A DNA stretch of 64,000 nt from Halomonas denitrificans (GCF_003056305.1 NZ_PYVX01000005.1:62001-126000); one strand, 5' to 3'. Positions 29,506 through 41,607 are shown, counted from the stretch's first letter. Notes: generated from the sequence alone by a model not told the origin. A program made the numbers and translations.

Positions 29506-30600
29506 ATGAGTGACGACGACAAGCGAGACGATCGCTGGACGACGGGCCCGGAGCTGACGCCCGAGCAGGCGCGCCAGGCGCGTGAGCGGGCGGCTGCGGC
29601 CTCGCCGGACGGGGCCACGCCGGGCGGCGACGAGGATGCCGAGACGCTGCGCGAACGCCAGCGCCTGGCGCAGCTGGCGATGATGGATCGCTGGATCGAT
29701 GGCGTGCTCGTCGAGCAACGCCGTGCCCGGCGCTGGAAGCTGTTCTTCCGCTTCTTCTTCGCGCTGCTGATCCTCGCCTCGCTCTCGACCACCTTCTACG
29801 GGCTCTTCGTGGCCTCGGGGCCGTCGGCCCCCGTCGAGCGCCACCTCGGCGTCGTCGAGGTCAAGGGCGTGATCGACAGCGAGTCGCCGGCCAGCGCCCA
29901 GCGCGTGATCGAGGGGCTCGAGCGGGCCTGGAAGGCCGATCAGGCCGCCGCGGTGGTGCTGCATCTCAACAGCCCCGGCGGCAGTCCGGTGCAGTCCCAG
30001 CGCATCTTCGATGCGGTGATGCGGCTGCGCGAGCAGGGCGACAAGCCGATCATCGCGGTGGTCGAGGACATCGGCGCGAGCGGCGCCTACTACGTGGCGG
30101 CGGCGGCCGACGAGATCGTCGCCGCCCCGGCGAGCCTGGTGGGCTCGATCGGGGTGATCCACGCCGGCTTCGGCTTCGAGGAGGCGATCGAGCGCCTCGG
30201 GGTGGAGCGGCGCGTCTTCACCGCCGGGGAGAACAAGGCCTTCCTCGATCCCTTCTCCGACATCTCCCGCACCCAACGCCAGTTCTGGCAGGAGGTGCTG
30301 GCCACCACTCACCAGCAGTTCATCGACGACGTCCGCGCGGGGCGTGGCGAGCGCCTGGCCGACGACGAACGGCTCTTCAGCGGGCTGATCTGGACGGGCG
30401 AGCAGGCCCGGGAGCTCGGCCTGGTAGACGAGCTCGGCAGCCTGGACACCCTGGCGCGTCGCTTCGACGGGGCGCGGCTGCAGGACTACACGCCGCGCCT
30501 CGATCCCCTGGAGCGGATCTCCCGTCAGTTCGGGCGGGTCGCCGCCGAGTGGCTGGGATTGCCCCAGGCCGCGGCGCCGGTGCGCTACCAGCTGCCGTAA
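29506..30600 (+). CDS. sppA: S49 signal-peptide-peptidase family protein (SppA 36K type / SohB-like)
   Basis: Membrane-bound serine protease thought to degrade cleaved signal peptides. The 364 residues start with a long charged cytoplasmic part (1-75), then one membrane segment (about 77-100, FFRFFFALLILASLSTTFYGLFVA), then a single ClpP-like domain. The Ser/Lys dyad is S192 (GASGAYYVA) and K244 (FTAGENKAFLDPF). One protease domain, unlike the 67-kDa E. coli enzyme. AAGGAAAGGA precedes the ATG. Confidence 0.92.
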   Translation: MSDDDKRDDRWTTGPELTPEQARQARERAAAASPDGATPGGDEDAETLRERQRLAQLAMMDRWIDGVLVEQRRARRWKLFFRFFFALLILASLSTTFYGLFVASGPSAPVERHLGVVEVKGVIDSESPASAQRVIEGLERAWKADQAAAVVLHLNSPGGSPVQSQRIFDAVMRLREQGDKPIIAVVEDIGASGAYYVAAAADEIVAAPASLVGSIGVIHAGFGFEEAIERLGVERRVFTAGENKAFLDPFSDISRTQRQFWQEVLATTHQQFIDDVRAGRGERLADDERLFSGLIWTGEQARELGLVDELGSLDTLARRFDGARLQDYTPRLDPLERISRQFGRVAAEWLGLPQAAAPVRYQLP

Positions 30601-30630
30601 GCGCCGGCCTCGGCCGCGCCCCGGCGAGGG

Positions 30631-31212
30631 TCAGGCCAGCGGGTCGAGCCCGGCCTCGCGCAGCATCGCGCAGAGGCGGATCAGCGGCAGGCCGATCAGG
30701 GTGTTGGGGTCGTCGCCCTCGAGGCGCTCGAACAGCGTGATGCCCAGCCCCTCCATGCGAAAGCTGCCGGCGCAGTCCAGCGGCTGCTCCCGGGCCACGT
30801 AGGTGGCGATCTCCCGCGCCTCGAGGCGGCGAAAGACCACGTCAAAGGTTTCATGGCAGACGCGGTGTTGGCCGCGCCCGGTATCGATCAGCGCCAGGCC
30901 GGTGAGAAAGCGCACCCGGCGGCCGGAGAAGCGGGCCAGCTGGGCGCGGGCTGCGGCCTCGCTGCCTGGCTTGCCGAGGATCTCGCCCTCGAACAGCGCC
31001 ACCTGGTCGGCGCCGATGATCAGGTGGTCGGGGTGGGTCGCCGCCAGCCGCTCGGCCTTGGTCAGCGCCAGGCGGTGCACCAGTGTTTCGGGCGCCTCGC
31101 CCGGGCGTGGCGTCTCGTCGATCTCGGGGCTCTCCCAGGCATATGGGAGGGCGAGGCGGTCGAGCAGCTGGCGGCGCCAGCGAGAGCCCGAGGCAAGTAC
31201 CAGGCGGGGCAT
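30631..31212 (-). CDS. Maf-family nucleotide pyrophosphatase (YceF type)
   Basis: 193 residues from ATG 31212 (AGAGGA upstream). N-terminal MPRLVLASGSRWRRQLLDRL, then DETPRPGE and GADQVALFEGEILGKPG are Maf signatures. YceF-type enzymes hydrolyse 7-methyl-GTP. The position, divergent from yceD-rpmF, is the E. coli yceF context, supporting the YceF rather than YhdE branch. A longer in-frame reading to 31332 has no family support. Confidence 0.92.
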   Translation of the reverse strand: MPRLVLASGSRWRRQLLDRLALPYAWESPEIDETPRPGEAPETLVHRLALTKAERLAATHPDHLIIGADQVALFEGEILGKPGSEAAARAQLARFSGRRVRFLTGLALIDTGRGQHRVCHETFDVVFRRLEAREIATYVAREQPLDCAGSFRMEGLGITLFERLEGDDPNTLIGLPLIRLCAMLREAGLDPLA

Positions 31213-31303
31213 GAAGGCTTCCTCTGCGGTGGGGCGAATGAGTGAAACGCGTGATGACGCCGAACGCGCCGTCAGGCCATTGTAACCCGGGGCAAGGGTG
31301 GCT

Positions 31304-31332
31304 TTGACAGGGGCAGGGGGAGTGCCTATCAT
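31304..31332 (+). promoter_or_regulatory. Strong promoter for yceD-rpmF-plsX
   Basis: A consensus -35 TTGACA (31304-31309), a 17-bp spacer, and -10 TATCAT (31327-31332). Transcription would start around 31338-31340, only two to four bases before the yceD ATG at 31342. Confidence 0.8.
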
Positions 31333-31341
31333 TGCGCGCCT

Positions 31342-31869
31342 ATGTTGACCTCAAGACTCCCCGGCAGGGTCGAGCCCTACAAGCTCGCGGCCCGTGCCGA
31401 ACACCTGGAAGGCCTGGTGGCGCTCGCCGAGCTGGCCCGACTCGCAGACGAAGTCGGCGCCCAGACCGGCGACGGCCAGGTATGGCTGGACTTCGCCATC
31501 GATCCCCAGGGGCGCCGGGAGATTCGCGGCCACCTGGAAGCCGAGCTGCAGATCCCGTGCCGGCGCTGTCTCCAGCCCATGGCACAGCGGATCGAGAGCG
31601 ACTTCCGGCTGGGGATGGTCACCAGCGACGCCCTGGCCGCCGAGCTGCCGAGCACCCATGAACCGGTGCTGGTGGAAAACGAACAGCTGAACCTGATGGC
31701 GGTGGTCGAGGATGAGATCATCCTCAGTCTGCCCCAGGTGGTTTACCACGACGAGGCCGAGTGTCCGGTCTCGCGCGACCAGCTGACAAGCGGGGAGGCG
31801 ACCGACGCGTCGGCCGACGCCCCGGCGAACCCTTTCGATGTGCTGCGGCAGATCAAGGGCAAACTCTGA
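31342..31869 (+). CDS. yceD: DUF177 protein YceD (23S rRNA accumulation protein)
   Basis: 175 residues with the DUF177 core: the CRRCLQPM zinc-like knuckle near 73-80, the acidic VVEDEIILSLPQV segment, and a second Cys in DEAECPV. In E. coli and plants YceD homologues are needed for normal 23S rRNA levels; the mechanism is unclear. No SD precedes the ATG and the promoter leaves almost no leader. The gene is always beside rpmF, as here (32 bp). Confidence 0.93.
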   Translation: MLTSRLPGRVEPYKLAARAEHLEGLVALAELARLADEVGAQTGDGQVWLDFAIDPQGRREIRGHLEAELQIPCRRCLQPMAQRIESDFRLGMVTSDALAAELPSTHEPVLVENEQLNLMAVVEDEIILSLPQVVYHDEAECPVSRDQLTSGEATDASADAPANPFDVLRQIKGKL

Positions 31870-31901
31870 TACACCCTCGTTTCACTCTGGAGTGACAACC
31901 C

Positions 31902-32072
31902 ATGGCAGTTCAACAGAACCGCAAGACTCGTTCCAAGCGCGGCATGCGCCGTAGCCACGACGCCCTGACCTCGGCGGCCCTGTCCCAGGACAAGGAAACC
32001 GGTACCACCCACCTGCGTCACCACGTGGCGCCGGACGGCTTCTACCGCGGCCGCAAGGTCGTCGACGTCTAA
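31902..32072 (+). CDS. rpmF: 50S ribosomal protein L32
   Basis: 56 residues, [20 protein letters not shown] at the start, then a His-containing middle ([19 protein letters not shown]). The usual Cys pairs of zinc-binding L32 are absent, which is the C-minus form common in gammaproteobacteria. CTGGAGTGA lies upstream of the ATG. It is embedded in the yceD-plsX operon, tying ribosome and lipid synthesis together. Confidence 0.96.
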   Translation: MAVQQNRKTRSKRGMRRSHDALTSAALSQDKETGTTHLRHHVAPDGFYRGRKVVDV

Positions 32073-32110
32073 GACGACGGCGACGCGAGTGGTAGTGGCT
32101 GGCCGCTGAC

Positions 32111-33232
32111 GTGCGGATCGCCATCGACGCGATGGGCGGGGACCTCGGTCCCCGCCCGGTCGTGATGGGGGCCGCTCAGGCGGTCAGCGCCGACCCGGAT
32201 CTGGAGCTCCAGCTGTTCGGCCCCGCCGAGCGGCTGCGCGACGAGATCTCTCGCCTGCCGCGGCCGCTGGCCGCGGCGGCGTCGCGTCTGCGGGTCGGTG
32301 ATGCGCCCGAGGTGATCCGCCAGGCGCAGCGCCCCAGCGAGGCGCTGCGCCATGGCGCGGGCACCAGCATGGCCGGAATGCTCGACAGCATCGCCCGCGG
32401 CGAGGCTGTGGCCGGGGTCAGCGCCGGCAATACCGGCGCGCTGATGGCTCTGGCGCGACGCGCCCTGGGCACGGTGGCGGGGATCCCGCGGCCGGCGATC
32501 AGCACCGCCATCCCCACCCGCGACCGGGGGCGCTGCTACCTGCTCGACCTGGGGGCCAACGTCGAGGCGAGCGCCGCGCGCCTGGTCGACTTCGCCCTGA
32601 TGGGCGAGGTCATGGCGCGCCACGTGGACGGCCTGGCCGCCCCTCGGGTGGCGCTGCTCAACGTCGGCGTCGAGGGCACCAAGGGCACCGCCAGCGTGCG
32701 CGAGGCCGATGCCTGGCTGCGATGCCATCCGGGCATCACCTACCTCGGCTACGTCGAGGGCGACGGGGTCTTCAGCGGTGCCGCCGACGTGGTGGTCTGC
32801 GACGGCTTCGTCGGCAACGCGGTGCTCAAGGCCAGCGAAGGCCTGGCGCGGCTGCTGGTGGAGCGGGTGCAGGCGACCTTCGAGGCCCACTGGAGCAGTC
32901 GGCTGGTGGGGCTGCTGGCGCGGCCGGCGCTTAAGCGCCTGAGAGGCGAGCTCGACCCCGTCCGCTACAATGGGGCCAGCCTGCTGGGGCTCGCCGGGAT
33001 CGTGATCAAGAGCCATGGCGGTGCCGATGCCACGGGCTTTCGCTTCGCGGTCCAGCGGGCGGCCAGCGAAGTGAGTCACGACCTGCCGAGCCGGCTGGCC
33101 AGTGAACTGGATCATCGACGGTCCGCTGTCGATTCGGCCGCCGTCGGTCGAGTCGAGAGCGGATCCGGACCCCAGGGTCCGATCCTGCCGGGTGCGACCG
33201 GCATCGACGACAGTCAACAAGCGCAAAGGTGA
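32111..33232 (+). CDS. plsX: Phosphate acyltransferase PlsX
   Basis: Makes acyl-phosphate from acyl-ACP for phospholipid synthesis. 373 residues beginning [18 protein letters not shown] (GTG start), with [24 protein letters not shown] and [13 protein letters not shown] family motifs. The C-terminal ~45 residues after the conserved domain are low complexity. The stop lies 5 bp before the fabD ATG; there is no fabH between them. Confidence 0.95.
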   Translation: MRIAIDAMGGDLGPRPVVMGAAQAVSADPDLELQLFGPAERLRDEISRLPRPLAAAASRLRVGDAPEVIRQAQRPSEALRHGAGTSMAGMLDSIARGEAVAGVSAGNTGALMALARRALGTVAGIPRPAISTAIPTRDRGRCYLLDLGANVEASAARLVDFALMGEVMARHVDGLAAPRVALLNVGVEGTKGTASVREADAWLRCHPGITYLGYVEGDGVFSGAADVVVCDGFVGNAVLKASEGLARLLVERVQATFEAHWSSRLVGLLARPALKRLRGELDPVRYNGASLLGLAGIVIKSHGGADATGFRFAVQRAASEVSHDLPSRLASELDHRRSAVDSAAVGRVESGSGPQGPILPGATGIDDSQQAQR

Positions 33233-33237
33233 TCGAC

Positions 33238-34209
33238 ATGACACAATCCCTTGCCCTCATCTTTCCCGGGCAGGGCTCGCAGCAGATCGGCATGCTGCGC
33301 GAGCTGGCGGAGCGCTACAGCGTGGTGCGCACCACCTTCGAGGAGGCCTCCGACGCCCTGGGGTACGACCTCTGGCAGGTGGTTCAGGAGGGGCCGGTCG
33401 AGGCACTCAACGCCACGGCCTGCACCCAGCCGGCGCTGCTCACCGCCAGCGTCTCGATCTGGCGCGTCTGGCAGGAGCTGGAGGGACCGAGGCCCGTGGC
33501 CATGGCCGGTCACAGCCTGGGCGAGTACAGCGCCCTGGTGTGTGCCGGGGCCCTGACCTTCGCCGAGGGCGTGCGGCTGGTGAAGCTGCGCGGCGAGGCG
33601 ATGCAGGCGGCCGTGCCGGTGGGCGAGGGCGCCATGGCGGCGATCCTCGGCCTGGACGACGCCGACGTCGAGCAGGCCTGTGCCCGCGCCGCGGACGGCG
33701 ACGTGGTCGCCGCGGTCAACTACAATGCCCCCGGTCAGGTGGTGATCGCCGGCAGCAAGGCCGCGGTCGAGCGGGCCATCGTGGCCTGCCAGGAGGCCGG
33801 GGCGAAGCGTGCCATGCCGCTGCCCGTGTCGGTGCCCTCCCACTGTGACCTGATGCGCCCGGCTGCCGAGCGGCTGGCCGCGGCCATGGAGGAGATCGAG
33901 CTGCGCGCCCCGCGCTACACGGTCTATCAGAACGTGGATGCCCAGGCGCACGCCGACGTCGAGACCCTGCGCACGCGGCTGATCGAGCAGCTCTACCAGC
34001 CGGTGCGCTGGACCTCCTGCATCGAGGCCATGACCGGCCGGGGCGCCGAGGTGTTCATCGAGTGCGGGCCCGGCAAGGTGCTCACCGGCCTCAACAAGCG
34101 AATCGCACGGGGCAGCAAGGGGCTGGCGGTCAACGACCCGGACAGCCTCGCCGCGGCCCTCGAACTGGCCAGGGAAGCCGCCGGCCAGTCGCCGACGGCC
34201 AACGGCTGA
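33238..34209 (+). CDS. fabD: Malonyl-CoA:ACP transacylase FabD
   Basis: Loads malonyl groups onto ACP. ATG 33238 (MTQSLALIFPGQGSQ) gives 323 residues, with AAAGGTGA upstream at a good distance; a GTG at 33229 overlapping plsX adds three residues and is less likely. Active-site S93 in GHSLGEYSA, and catalytic His in VSVPSHCDLM. Directly follows plsX. Confidence 0.95.
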   Translation: MTQSLALIFPGQGSQQIGMLRELAERYSVVRTTFEEASDALGYDLWQVVQEGPVEALNATACTQPALLTASVSIWRVWQELEGPRPVAMAGHSLGEYSALVCAGALTFAEGVRLVKLRGEAMQAAVPVGEGAMAAILGLDDADVEQACARAADGDVVAAVNYNAPGQVVIAGSKAAVERAIVACQEAGAKRAMPLPVSVPSHCDLMRPAAERLAAAMEEIELRAPRYTVYQNVDAQAHADVETLRTRLIEQLYQPVRWTSCIEAMTGRGAEVFIECGPGKVLTGLNKRIARGSKGLAVNDPDSLAAALELAREAAGQSPTANG

Positions 34210-34239
34210 TCCATCTTCAGGACGTAGACGGAAGAGACC

Positions 34240-34983
34240 ATGACAACCGAGCGTAGAGTCGCCCTGATCACCGGGGCCAGTCGCGGCATCGGCCGCGCCA
34301 CCGCCCACGAGCTGGGGCGCCAGGGTCGCATCGTGATCGGCACCGCCACCAGCGATGCCGGAGCCGAGCGGATCAATGCCGATCTCGCCGCGGCGGGCAT
34401 CGAGGGCGCCGGCCGCAAGCTGGACGTCACCGACCAGGCCAGCGTCGACGCGCTGATCAAGGCGATCACCGAGGAGTTCGGCGCGCCGACCATCCTGGTC
34501 AACAACGCCGGCATCACCCGCGACAACCTGCTGATGCGCATGAAGGAGGACGAGTGGGATTCGGTGATCGACACCAATCTCAAGTCCGTCTACCGCGTCA
34601 GCAAGGCCTGCCTGCGTGGCATGACTCGGGCGCGCTTCGGGCGCATCGTCTCGATCAGCTCGGTGGTGGCCACTATGGGCAACCTGGGGCAGACCAACTA
34701 TGCCGCCGCCAAGGCGGGCATGGAGGGCTTCACCCGGGCGCTGGCCCGCGAGGTCGCCTCGCGCGCCATCACCGTGAATGCGGTGGCGCCGGGCTTCATC
34801 GCCACCGACATGACCGAGGCGCTGCCCGAGGAGCAGCACAAGATGCTGCTCGGCCAGATTCCCCTGTCGCGGCTCGGGGATCCCGAGGAGATCGCCGCGG
34901 CGGTGGGCTTCCTGACCGGCGAATCGGCGGGCTACATCACCGGCGAAACCCTGCATGTCAACGGCGGCATGAACATGCGTTGA
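34240..34983 (+). CDS. fabG: 3-oxoacyl-ACP reductase FabG
   Basis: NADPH-dependent reductase of the elongation cycle. 247 residues of the short-chain dehydrogenase fold: the Gly-rich loop TGASRGIGRA (11-20), NNAG at 88-91, catalytic S141, Y154 and K158 (SSVVATMGN, NYAAAKAG), and a C-terminal HVNGGMNMR. Thirty bp behind fabD. Confidence 0.97.
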   Translation: MTTERRVALITGASRGIGRATAHELGRQGRIVIGTATSDAGAERINADLAAAGIEGAGRKLDVTDQASVDALIKAITEEFGAPTILVNNAGITRDNLLMRMKEDEWDSVIDTNLKSVYRVSKACLRGMTRARFGRIVSISSVVATMGNLGQTNYAAAKAGMEGFTRALAREVASRAITVNAVAPGFIATDMTEALPEEQHKMLLGQIPLSRLGDPEEIAAAVGFLTGESAGYITGETLHVNGGMNMR

Positions 34984-35002
34984 CGCCGTCGGGGGGAGGC
35001 GG

Positions 35003-35029
35003 TTGCGCCGACCCCGGGGCGTCTATAAA
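35003..35029 (+). promoter_or_regulatory. Probable acpP promoter
   Basis: TATAAA (35024-35029) with TTGCGC (35003-35008) 15 bp upstream. The spacer is short, but the -10 is strong and a ~75-nt A/T-richer leader follows. This gives acpP expression beyond that of the upstream fab genes. Confidence 0.45.
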
Positions 35030-35113
35030 CTACCCCGCAGCTTCCGGCTAGCGGATCTGGATCTTTAACGGCTGGTTTCCGAACGGCCAATCTGAACGAC
35101 TGGAGTAGTCATA

Positions 35114-35347
35114 ATGAGCACCATCGAAGAGCGCGTTAAGAAGGTTGTGGCTGAGCGTCTGAACGTCAAGGAAGAAGACATCCAGAACTCCTCTTCCTTC
35201 ACCGAAGACCTCGGCGCGGATTCCCTGGACACCGTCGAGCTGGTGATGGCGCTCGAAGAAGAATTCGACACCGAGATTCCCGACGAGGAAGCCGAGAAGA
35301 TCACCACCGTTCAGGAAGCCATCGACTACGTCAACGCCCACCAGTAA
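35114..35347 (+). CDS. acpP: Acyl carrier protein
   Basis: 77 residues, very acidic, with the phosphopantetheine site S37 in GADSLDTVE. It is the universal acyl shuttle of fatty acid synthesis. The third-position G/C bias is weaker than in neighbours (GAA, AAG and GTT used often), typical of highly expressed genes here. Flanked by its own promoter-like element and a strong hairpin, so it likely has a separate abundant transcript. Confidence 0.98.
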   Translation: MSTIEERVKKVVAERLNVKEEDIQNSSSFTEDLGADSLDTVELVMALEEEFDTEIPDEEAEKITTVQEAIDYVNAHQ

Positions 35348-35395
35348 GGTGGCGGTCGATACCGCTTTCTGAAGCGTCCGGGGCCGTGCCCCGAG

Positions 35396-35427
35396 GAGAG
35401 CCGTCCTGCCGTGGCAGGACGGCTCTC
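35396..35427 (+). terminator. Terminator-like hairpin after acpP
   Basis: 15-bp perfect stem (35396-35410 with 35413-35427) closing on GT. There is no long T-run. It would end or attenuate the acpP message before fabF, which has its own -10. Confidence 0.7.
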
Positions 35428-35480
35428 GTGCTATGCGCGCCGGGAACTTGTCGAGCCCGCACAGGTCGGGGAGACTCGGG

Positions 35481-35486
35481 TATAAT
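35481..35486 (+). promoter_or_regulatory. fabF -10 element
   Basis: A perfect TATAAT followed by GCGCGC, 60 bp before the fabF ATG. No matching -35 is visible at 16-18 bp (the hexamer there is CGCACA), so strength depends on the -10 or on an activator. Confidence 0.5.
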
Positions 35487-35545
35487 GCGCGCAATGACGA
35501 TCCCGCGAGGGGGTCGTGTCACCAAGGTTGTCTGGAGGAAAGCTG

Positions 35546-36784
35546 ATGGCTCGTAGAAGGGTTGTAGTGACCGGGCTCGGTCTGGTCACGCCGGTGGGGA
35601 ATACCGTCAAGGAGAGCTGGGCCAATATCCTGGCCGGCAAGAGCGGTGTCACTCCCATCGAACACTTCGATGTCAGCGCCTTCAATACGCGCTTCGGCGG
35701 GTCGGTGAAGGACTTCGACATCAGTCCCTATCTCAACCCCAAGGACGCCCGCAAGATGGACCTGTTCATCCAGTATGGGATGGCGGCGGGCGGCCAGGCG
35801 ATCGCCGATGCGGGGATCGAGTGCACCGAGGAGAATGCCGATCGCATCGGGGTGGCGATCGGCTCGGGTATCGGCGGCCTGCCGATGATCGAGCACAACC
35901 ACAACGCCCTCAACAAGGGCGGGGCGCGCCGGATCTCGCCGTTCTTCGTGCCGGGCTCGATCATCAACATGATCTCCGGCAACCTGGCGATCCAGCACGG
36001 CTTCCGCGGCCCCAACATCGCGATCACCACCGCCTGCACCACCGGCACCCACAACATCGGCTACAGCGCGCGCACCATCGCCTACGGCGATGCCGACGTG
36101 ATGGTCTGCGGTGGCGCCGAGATGGCGACCACTCCGCTGGGCCTCGGTGGCTTCTCGGCGGCCCGGGCGCTGTCCACGCGCAACGACGATCCCGAGGCGG
36201 CGAGCCGCCCCTGGGACCGTGACCGCGACGGCTTCGTGCTCTCCGATGGTGCCGGGGTGATCGTGCTCGAGGAGTACGAGCAGGCGAAGGCCCGCGGGGC
36301 GACCATCTACGCCGAGCTTACCGGCTTCGGCATGAGCGACGACGCCTACCACATGACGGCGCCGCCGGAGGACGGCCGCGGCGCGGCCCGCTCGATGAGC
36401 AACGCCATCAAGGATGCTGGCATCGATCCCTCCGCCGTCGACTACATCAACGCCCACGGCACCTCGACCGCGGCCGGCGACCTGGCCGAGAGCCGGGCCG
36501 TCGAGAAGGTGATGGGCGACGCCGCCAAGTCGGTGGCGGTCAGCTCCACCAAGTCGATGATCGGCCACCTGCTGGGCGCGGCCGGCGCCGTGGAGGCGGT
36601 GTTCAGCATCCTGGCGATCCGCGATCAGGTCGCGCCGCCGACGATCAACCTGGACAACCCCCAGGAGGGCTGCCGGCTCGACTACGTGCCGCACACCGCG
36701 CGCGAGATGAAGATCGACGTCAGCCTGTCGAACTCCTTCGGCTTCGGCGGCACCAACGGCACGCTGATCTTCAGCAAGGTGTGA
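35546..36784 (+). CDS. fabF: Beta-ketoacyl-ACP synthase II FabF
   Basis: Condensing enzyme of elongation. From ATG 35546 (CTGGAGGAA upstream) 412 residues, as in E. coli. Catalytic Cys C164 in [10 protein letters not shown], His in [11 protein letters not shown] and [11 protein letters not shown], and C-terminal [12 protein letters not shown]. An in-frame GTG at 35516 lacks family support. pabC follows after 16 bp. Confidence 0.97.
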   Translation: MARRRVVVTGLGLVTPVGNTVKESWANILAGKSGVTPIEHFDVSAFNTRFGGSVKDFDISPYLNPKDARKMDLFIQYGMAAGGQAIADAGIECTEENADRIGVAIGSGIGGLPMIEHNHNALNKGGARRISPFFVPGSIINMISGNLAIQHGFRGPNIAITTACTTGTHNIGYSARTIAYGDADVMVCGGAEMATTPLGLGGFSAARALSTRNDDPEAASRPWDRDRDGFVLSDGAGVIVLEEYEQAKARGATIYAELTGFGMSDDAYHMTAPPEDGRGAARSMSNAIKDAGIDPSAVDYINAHGTSTAAGDLAESRAVEKVMGDAAKSVAVSSTKSMIGHLLGAAGAVEAVFSILAIRDQVAPPTINLDNPQEGCRLDYVPHTAREMKIDVSLSNSFGFGGTNGTLIFSKV

Positions 36785-36800
36785 GCCCGGGAGGCGCGGC

Positions 36801-37613
36801 GTGACGACGGAGGCGGCGATCAGCGACTGGCCGCTGGAGGATCGCGGCGTCGCCTACGGCGACGGTCTCTTCGAGACCGTGCTGGTACGGGACGGCGCCC
36901 CCCTGCTGTGGGAGCAGCACCTGGCGCGCCTCGCCCGAGGCTGCCGGGTGCTGGGCATGCCCGTGCCCGCCCGGGAGGCGCTGGAAGCCCCGCTGGGCGA
37001 GGCCGGCGAGGGGCTCTCGGTGCTCAAGCTGATCCTGACCCGCGGCAGCGGCGGGCGCGGCTATGCACCCCCGACGACGCCCGACCCCCGGCTGCGCTGG
37101 CGCCTCGCGCCGTTCGCGCCCGATGCCGAGCGCTGGCGAGAGGGCGTGCGGGTGCGTCACTGCCGGCTGCGGTTCGGCATCCAGCCCCTGCTCGCCGGCC
37201 TCAAGCACCTCAATCGCCTCGAGAACGTCCTGGCCCGCGCCGAGTGGTCGGACGCCGATACGGCCGAAGGCCTGCTCTGCGACAGCGAGGGGCAGCTGGT
37301 GGAGGCCACCTGCATGAACCTCTTCTGGCAGCGTGACGGTGTCCTCGAGACCCCTCGGCTCGATCGCTGCGGCGTGGCCGGCACCCTGCGTGCGGCGCTG
37401 CTCGAGCGGGCGCCGATCCGGGAGGTCGAGGCCACTCCCGAGACGCTGGAGCACGTCGAGGCGCTGTGGCTCGGCAACTCGCTGCAGGGGCTCTGGCCGG
37501 TGGCGCGGCTCGACGATGCCGAGGGCAGCCCGCTGCGTCGCTGGAGCGTCGGGCCGCTCCATCGCCCCCTGCAGGCCCTGGCCCATGAGGCGCTGGGCTA
37601 CTCCCTACCGTGA
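36801..37613 (+). CDS. pabC: Aminodeoxychorismate lyase PabC
   Basis: PLP enzyme that releases pyruvate from 4-amino-4-deoxychorismate to give p-aminobenzoate for folate. 270 residues of fold-type IV (branched-chain aminotransferase-like): RGVAYGDGLFETVLVRDG at the start and the PLP lysine in LKHLNRLENV. GTG start with GGGAGG upstream. Lies between fabF and mltG as in E. coli. Confidence 0.92.
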   Translation: MTTEAAISDWPLEDRGVAYGDGLFETVLVRDGAPLLWEQHLARLARGCRVLGMPVPAREALEAPLGEAGEGLSVLKLILTRGSGGRGYAPPTTPDPRLRWRLAPFAPDAERWREGVRVRHCRLRFGIQPLLAGLKHLNRLENVLARAEWSDADTAEGLLCDSEGQLVEATCMNLFWQRDGVLETPRLDRCGVAGTLRAALLERAPIREVEATPETLEHVEALWLGNSLQGLWPVARLDDAEGSPLRRWSVGPLHRPLQALAHEALGYSLP

Positions 37614-37632
37614 TGACTGAACGAGGACACGC

Positions 37633-40302
<2,670 letters not shown>

Positions 40303-40341
40303 GACGCCGCGCGCCGCCGACGTTTCGCAAAGGGAGAGACC

Positions 40342-40677
40342 ATGGCCGCACAGAAGGCGCTTTCGCTGACCATCCAGGATGTCCCGACCCTGCTCTCGGC
40401 CTACATGCCGGTGCTCGAGCGCGGCGGCATCTTCGTCCCCACCCGCGAGCGCTACGCGCTGGGCCAGGAGGTCTTCCTGCTGCTCATGCTGCCCGGCGAC
40501 GAGGAGCGCGTGCCGGTCACCGGCCAGGTGGTGTGGGTCTCGCCCGAGGGCGTGGCCGGTCGCCGGGTCCCCGGCATCGGCATCCACTTCAGCCCCGACG
40601 ACCAGGCCGTGCGTGACCGCATCGAGACCCTGCTGGCCGGCCAGCTGGACAAGGGCGCCCCGACCTACACGCTCTGA
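40342..40677 (+). CDS. pilZ: PilZ-domain protein, type IV pilus biogenesis
   Basis: 111 residues, a single PilZ domain (LGQEVFLLLMLPGDEERVPVTGQVVWVSP...GIGIHF). The N-terminal RxxxR needed for c-di-GMP binding is not evident, like Pseudomonas PilZ itself, which acts through FimX and PilB rather than by binding the nucleotide. The position directly behind holB is the pilZ locus of Pseudomonas. AGGGAGA upstream. Confidence 0.92.
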   Translation: MAAQKALSLTIQDVPTLLSAYMPVLERGGIFVPTRERYALGQEVFLLLMLPGDEERVPVTGQVVWVSPEGVAGRRVPGIGIHFSPDDQAVRDRIETLLAGQLDKGAPTYTL

Positions 40678-40731
40678 CGGACCGCGCCGGTCCGCACCCT
40701 GAACCCACCCGTCATTTCGGAAGTCCCCTGC

Positions 40732-41577
40732 ATGTTCGTCGACTCCCACTGCCACCTCGATCGCCTCGATCCCGCCAGCCACGATGGCGACCTCGCCGCC
40801 GCCCTCGAGGCCGCCCGCGCACGCGACGTGCGCCAGTTCCTGGCCATCGCCGTGACCCTGGACGACGTCCCCGCCCTGGCCGAGATAAGCCGTGCCCACC
40901 ACGACGTGGTGATCTCGGCCGGCATCCACCCCCTGCAGACCCTCGAGGCGGAGCCCGACGTGGCGGCGATCACCGAGGCGGCCGAACGCTTCGGGGCCGT
41001 GGCCATCGGCGAGTGCGGCCTGGACTACCACTACCTCGACAAGTCCCCCGACTCGGTGCCTGCCCGGGAGGTGCAGCTCGAGCGCTTCCGCCGCCAGCTG
41101 ATCGCCGCCCGGGAGCTCGAGCTGCCGGTGATCATCCATACCCGCGAGGCCCGCGAGGACACCCTGGCGCTGATCCGCGAGCACGTCGACCCGGCGGTGG
41201 GCGGGGTGCTGCACTGCTTCACCGAGGACCTCGACATGGCCCGGGAGGCGGTGCGCCACGGCTTTTACATCTCGCTCTCCGGCATCGTCACCTTCCGCAA
41301 CGCCGAGTCGCTGCGCGAGGTGGCGCGGCGGGTGCCGCTGGACCGGCTCTTGATCGAGACCGACAGCCCCTACCTGGCCCCGGTGCCGCACCGCGGCAAG
41401 CCCAACGAGCCGGCCTGGGTGGTCGAGGTCGCCGAGTGCATCGCCAAGGCGCGGGGCATCAGCGTCGAGGAGGTCGGTGCCCAGACCACCGCCAACTTCT
41501 ATCAGCTGTTCCGCGCGGCGGCCCCCGAGGCGCCGGCGAGCGTGCGCGACGCCCTCTCCCGCGCCGGGCTGGTATAG
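40732..41577 (+). CDS. TatD-family metal-dependent hydrolase (YcfH type)
   Basis: 281 residues of the TIM-barrel amidohydrolase fold: D4-S-H6-C-H8, the metal Glu in AIGECGLDYHY, IIHTREAR, LHCFTE, and IETDSPYLAP near the end. These residues form the di-metal site of TatD DNases. E. coli YcfH sits in the same place after holB. Function is probably DNA or nucleotide hydrolysis; the substrate is unproven. About 55 bp separate it from pilZ. Confidence 0.92.
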   Translation: MFVDSHCHLDRLDPASHDGDLAAALEAARARDVRQFLAIAVTLDDVPALAEISRAHHDVVISAGIHPLQTLEAEPDVAAITEAAERFGAVAIGECGLDYHYLDKSPDSVPAREVQLERFRRQLIAARELELPVIIHTREAREDTLALIREHVDPAVGGVLHCFTEDLDMAREAVRHGFYISLSGIVTFRNAESLREVARRVPLDRLLIETDSPYLAPVPHRGKPNEPAWVVEVAECIAKARGISVEEVGAQTTANFYQLFRAAAPEAPASVRDALSRAGLV

Positions 41578-41607
41578 CCCGGGACGCCACCGACAAAGGC
41601 CGCTGCC

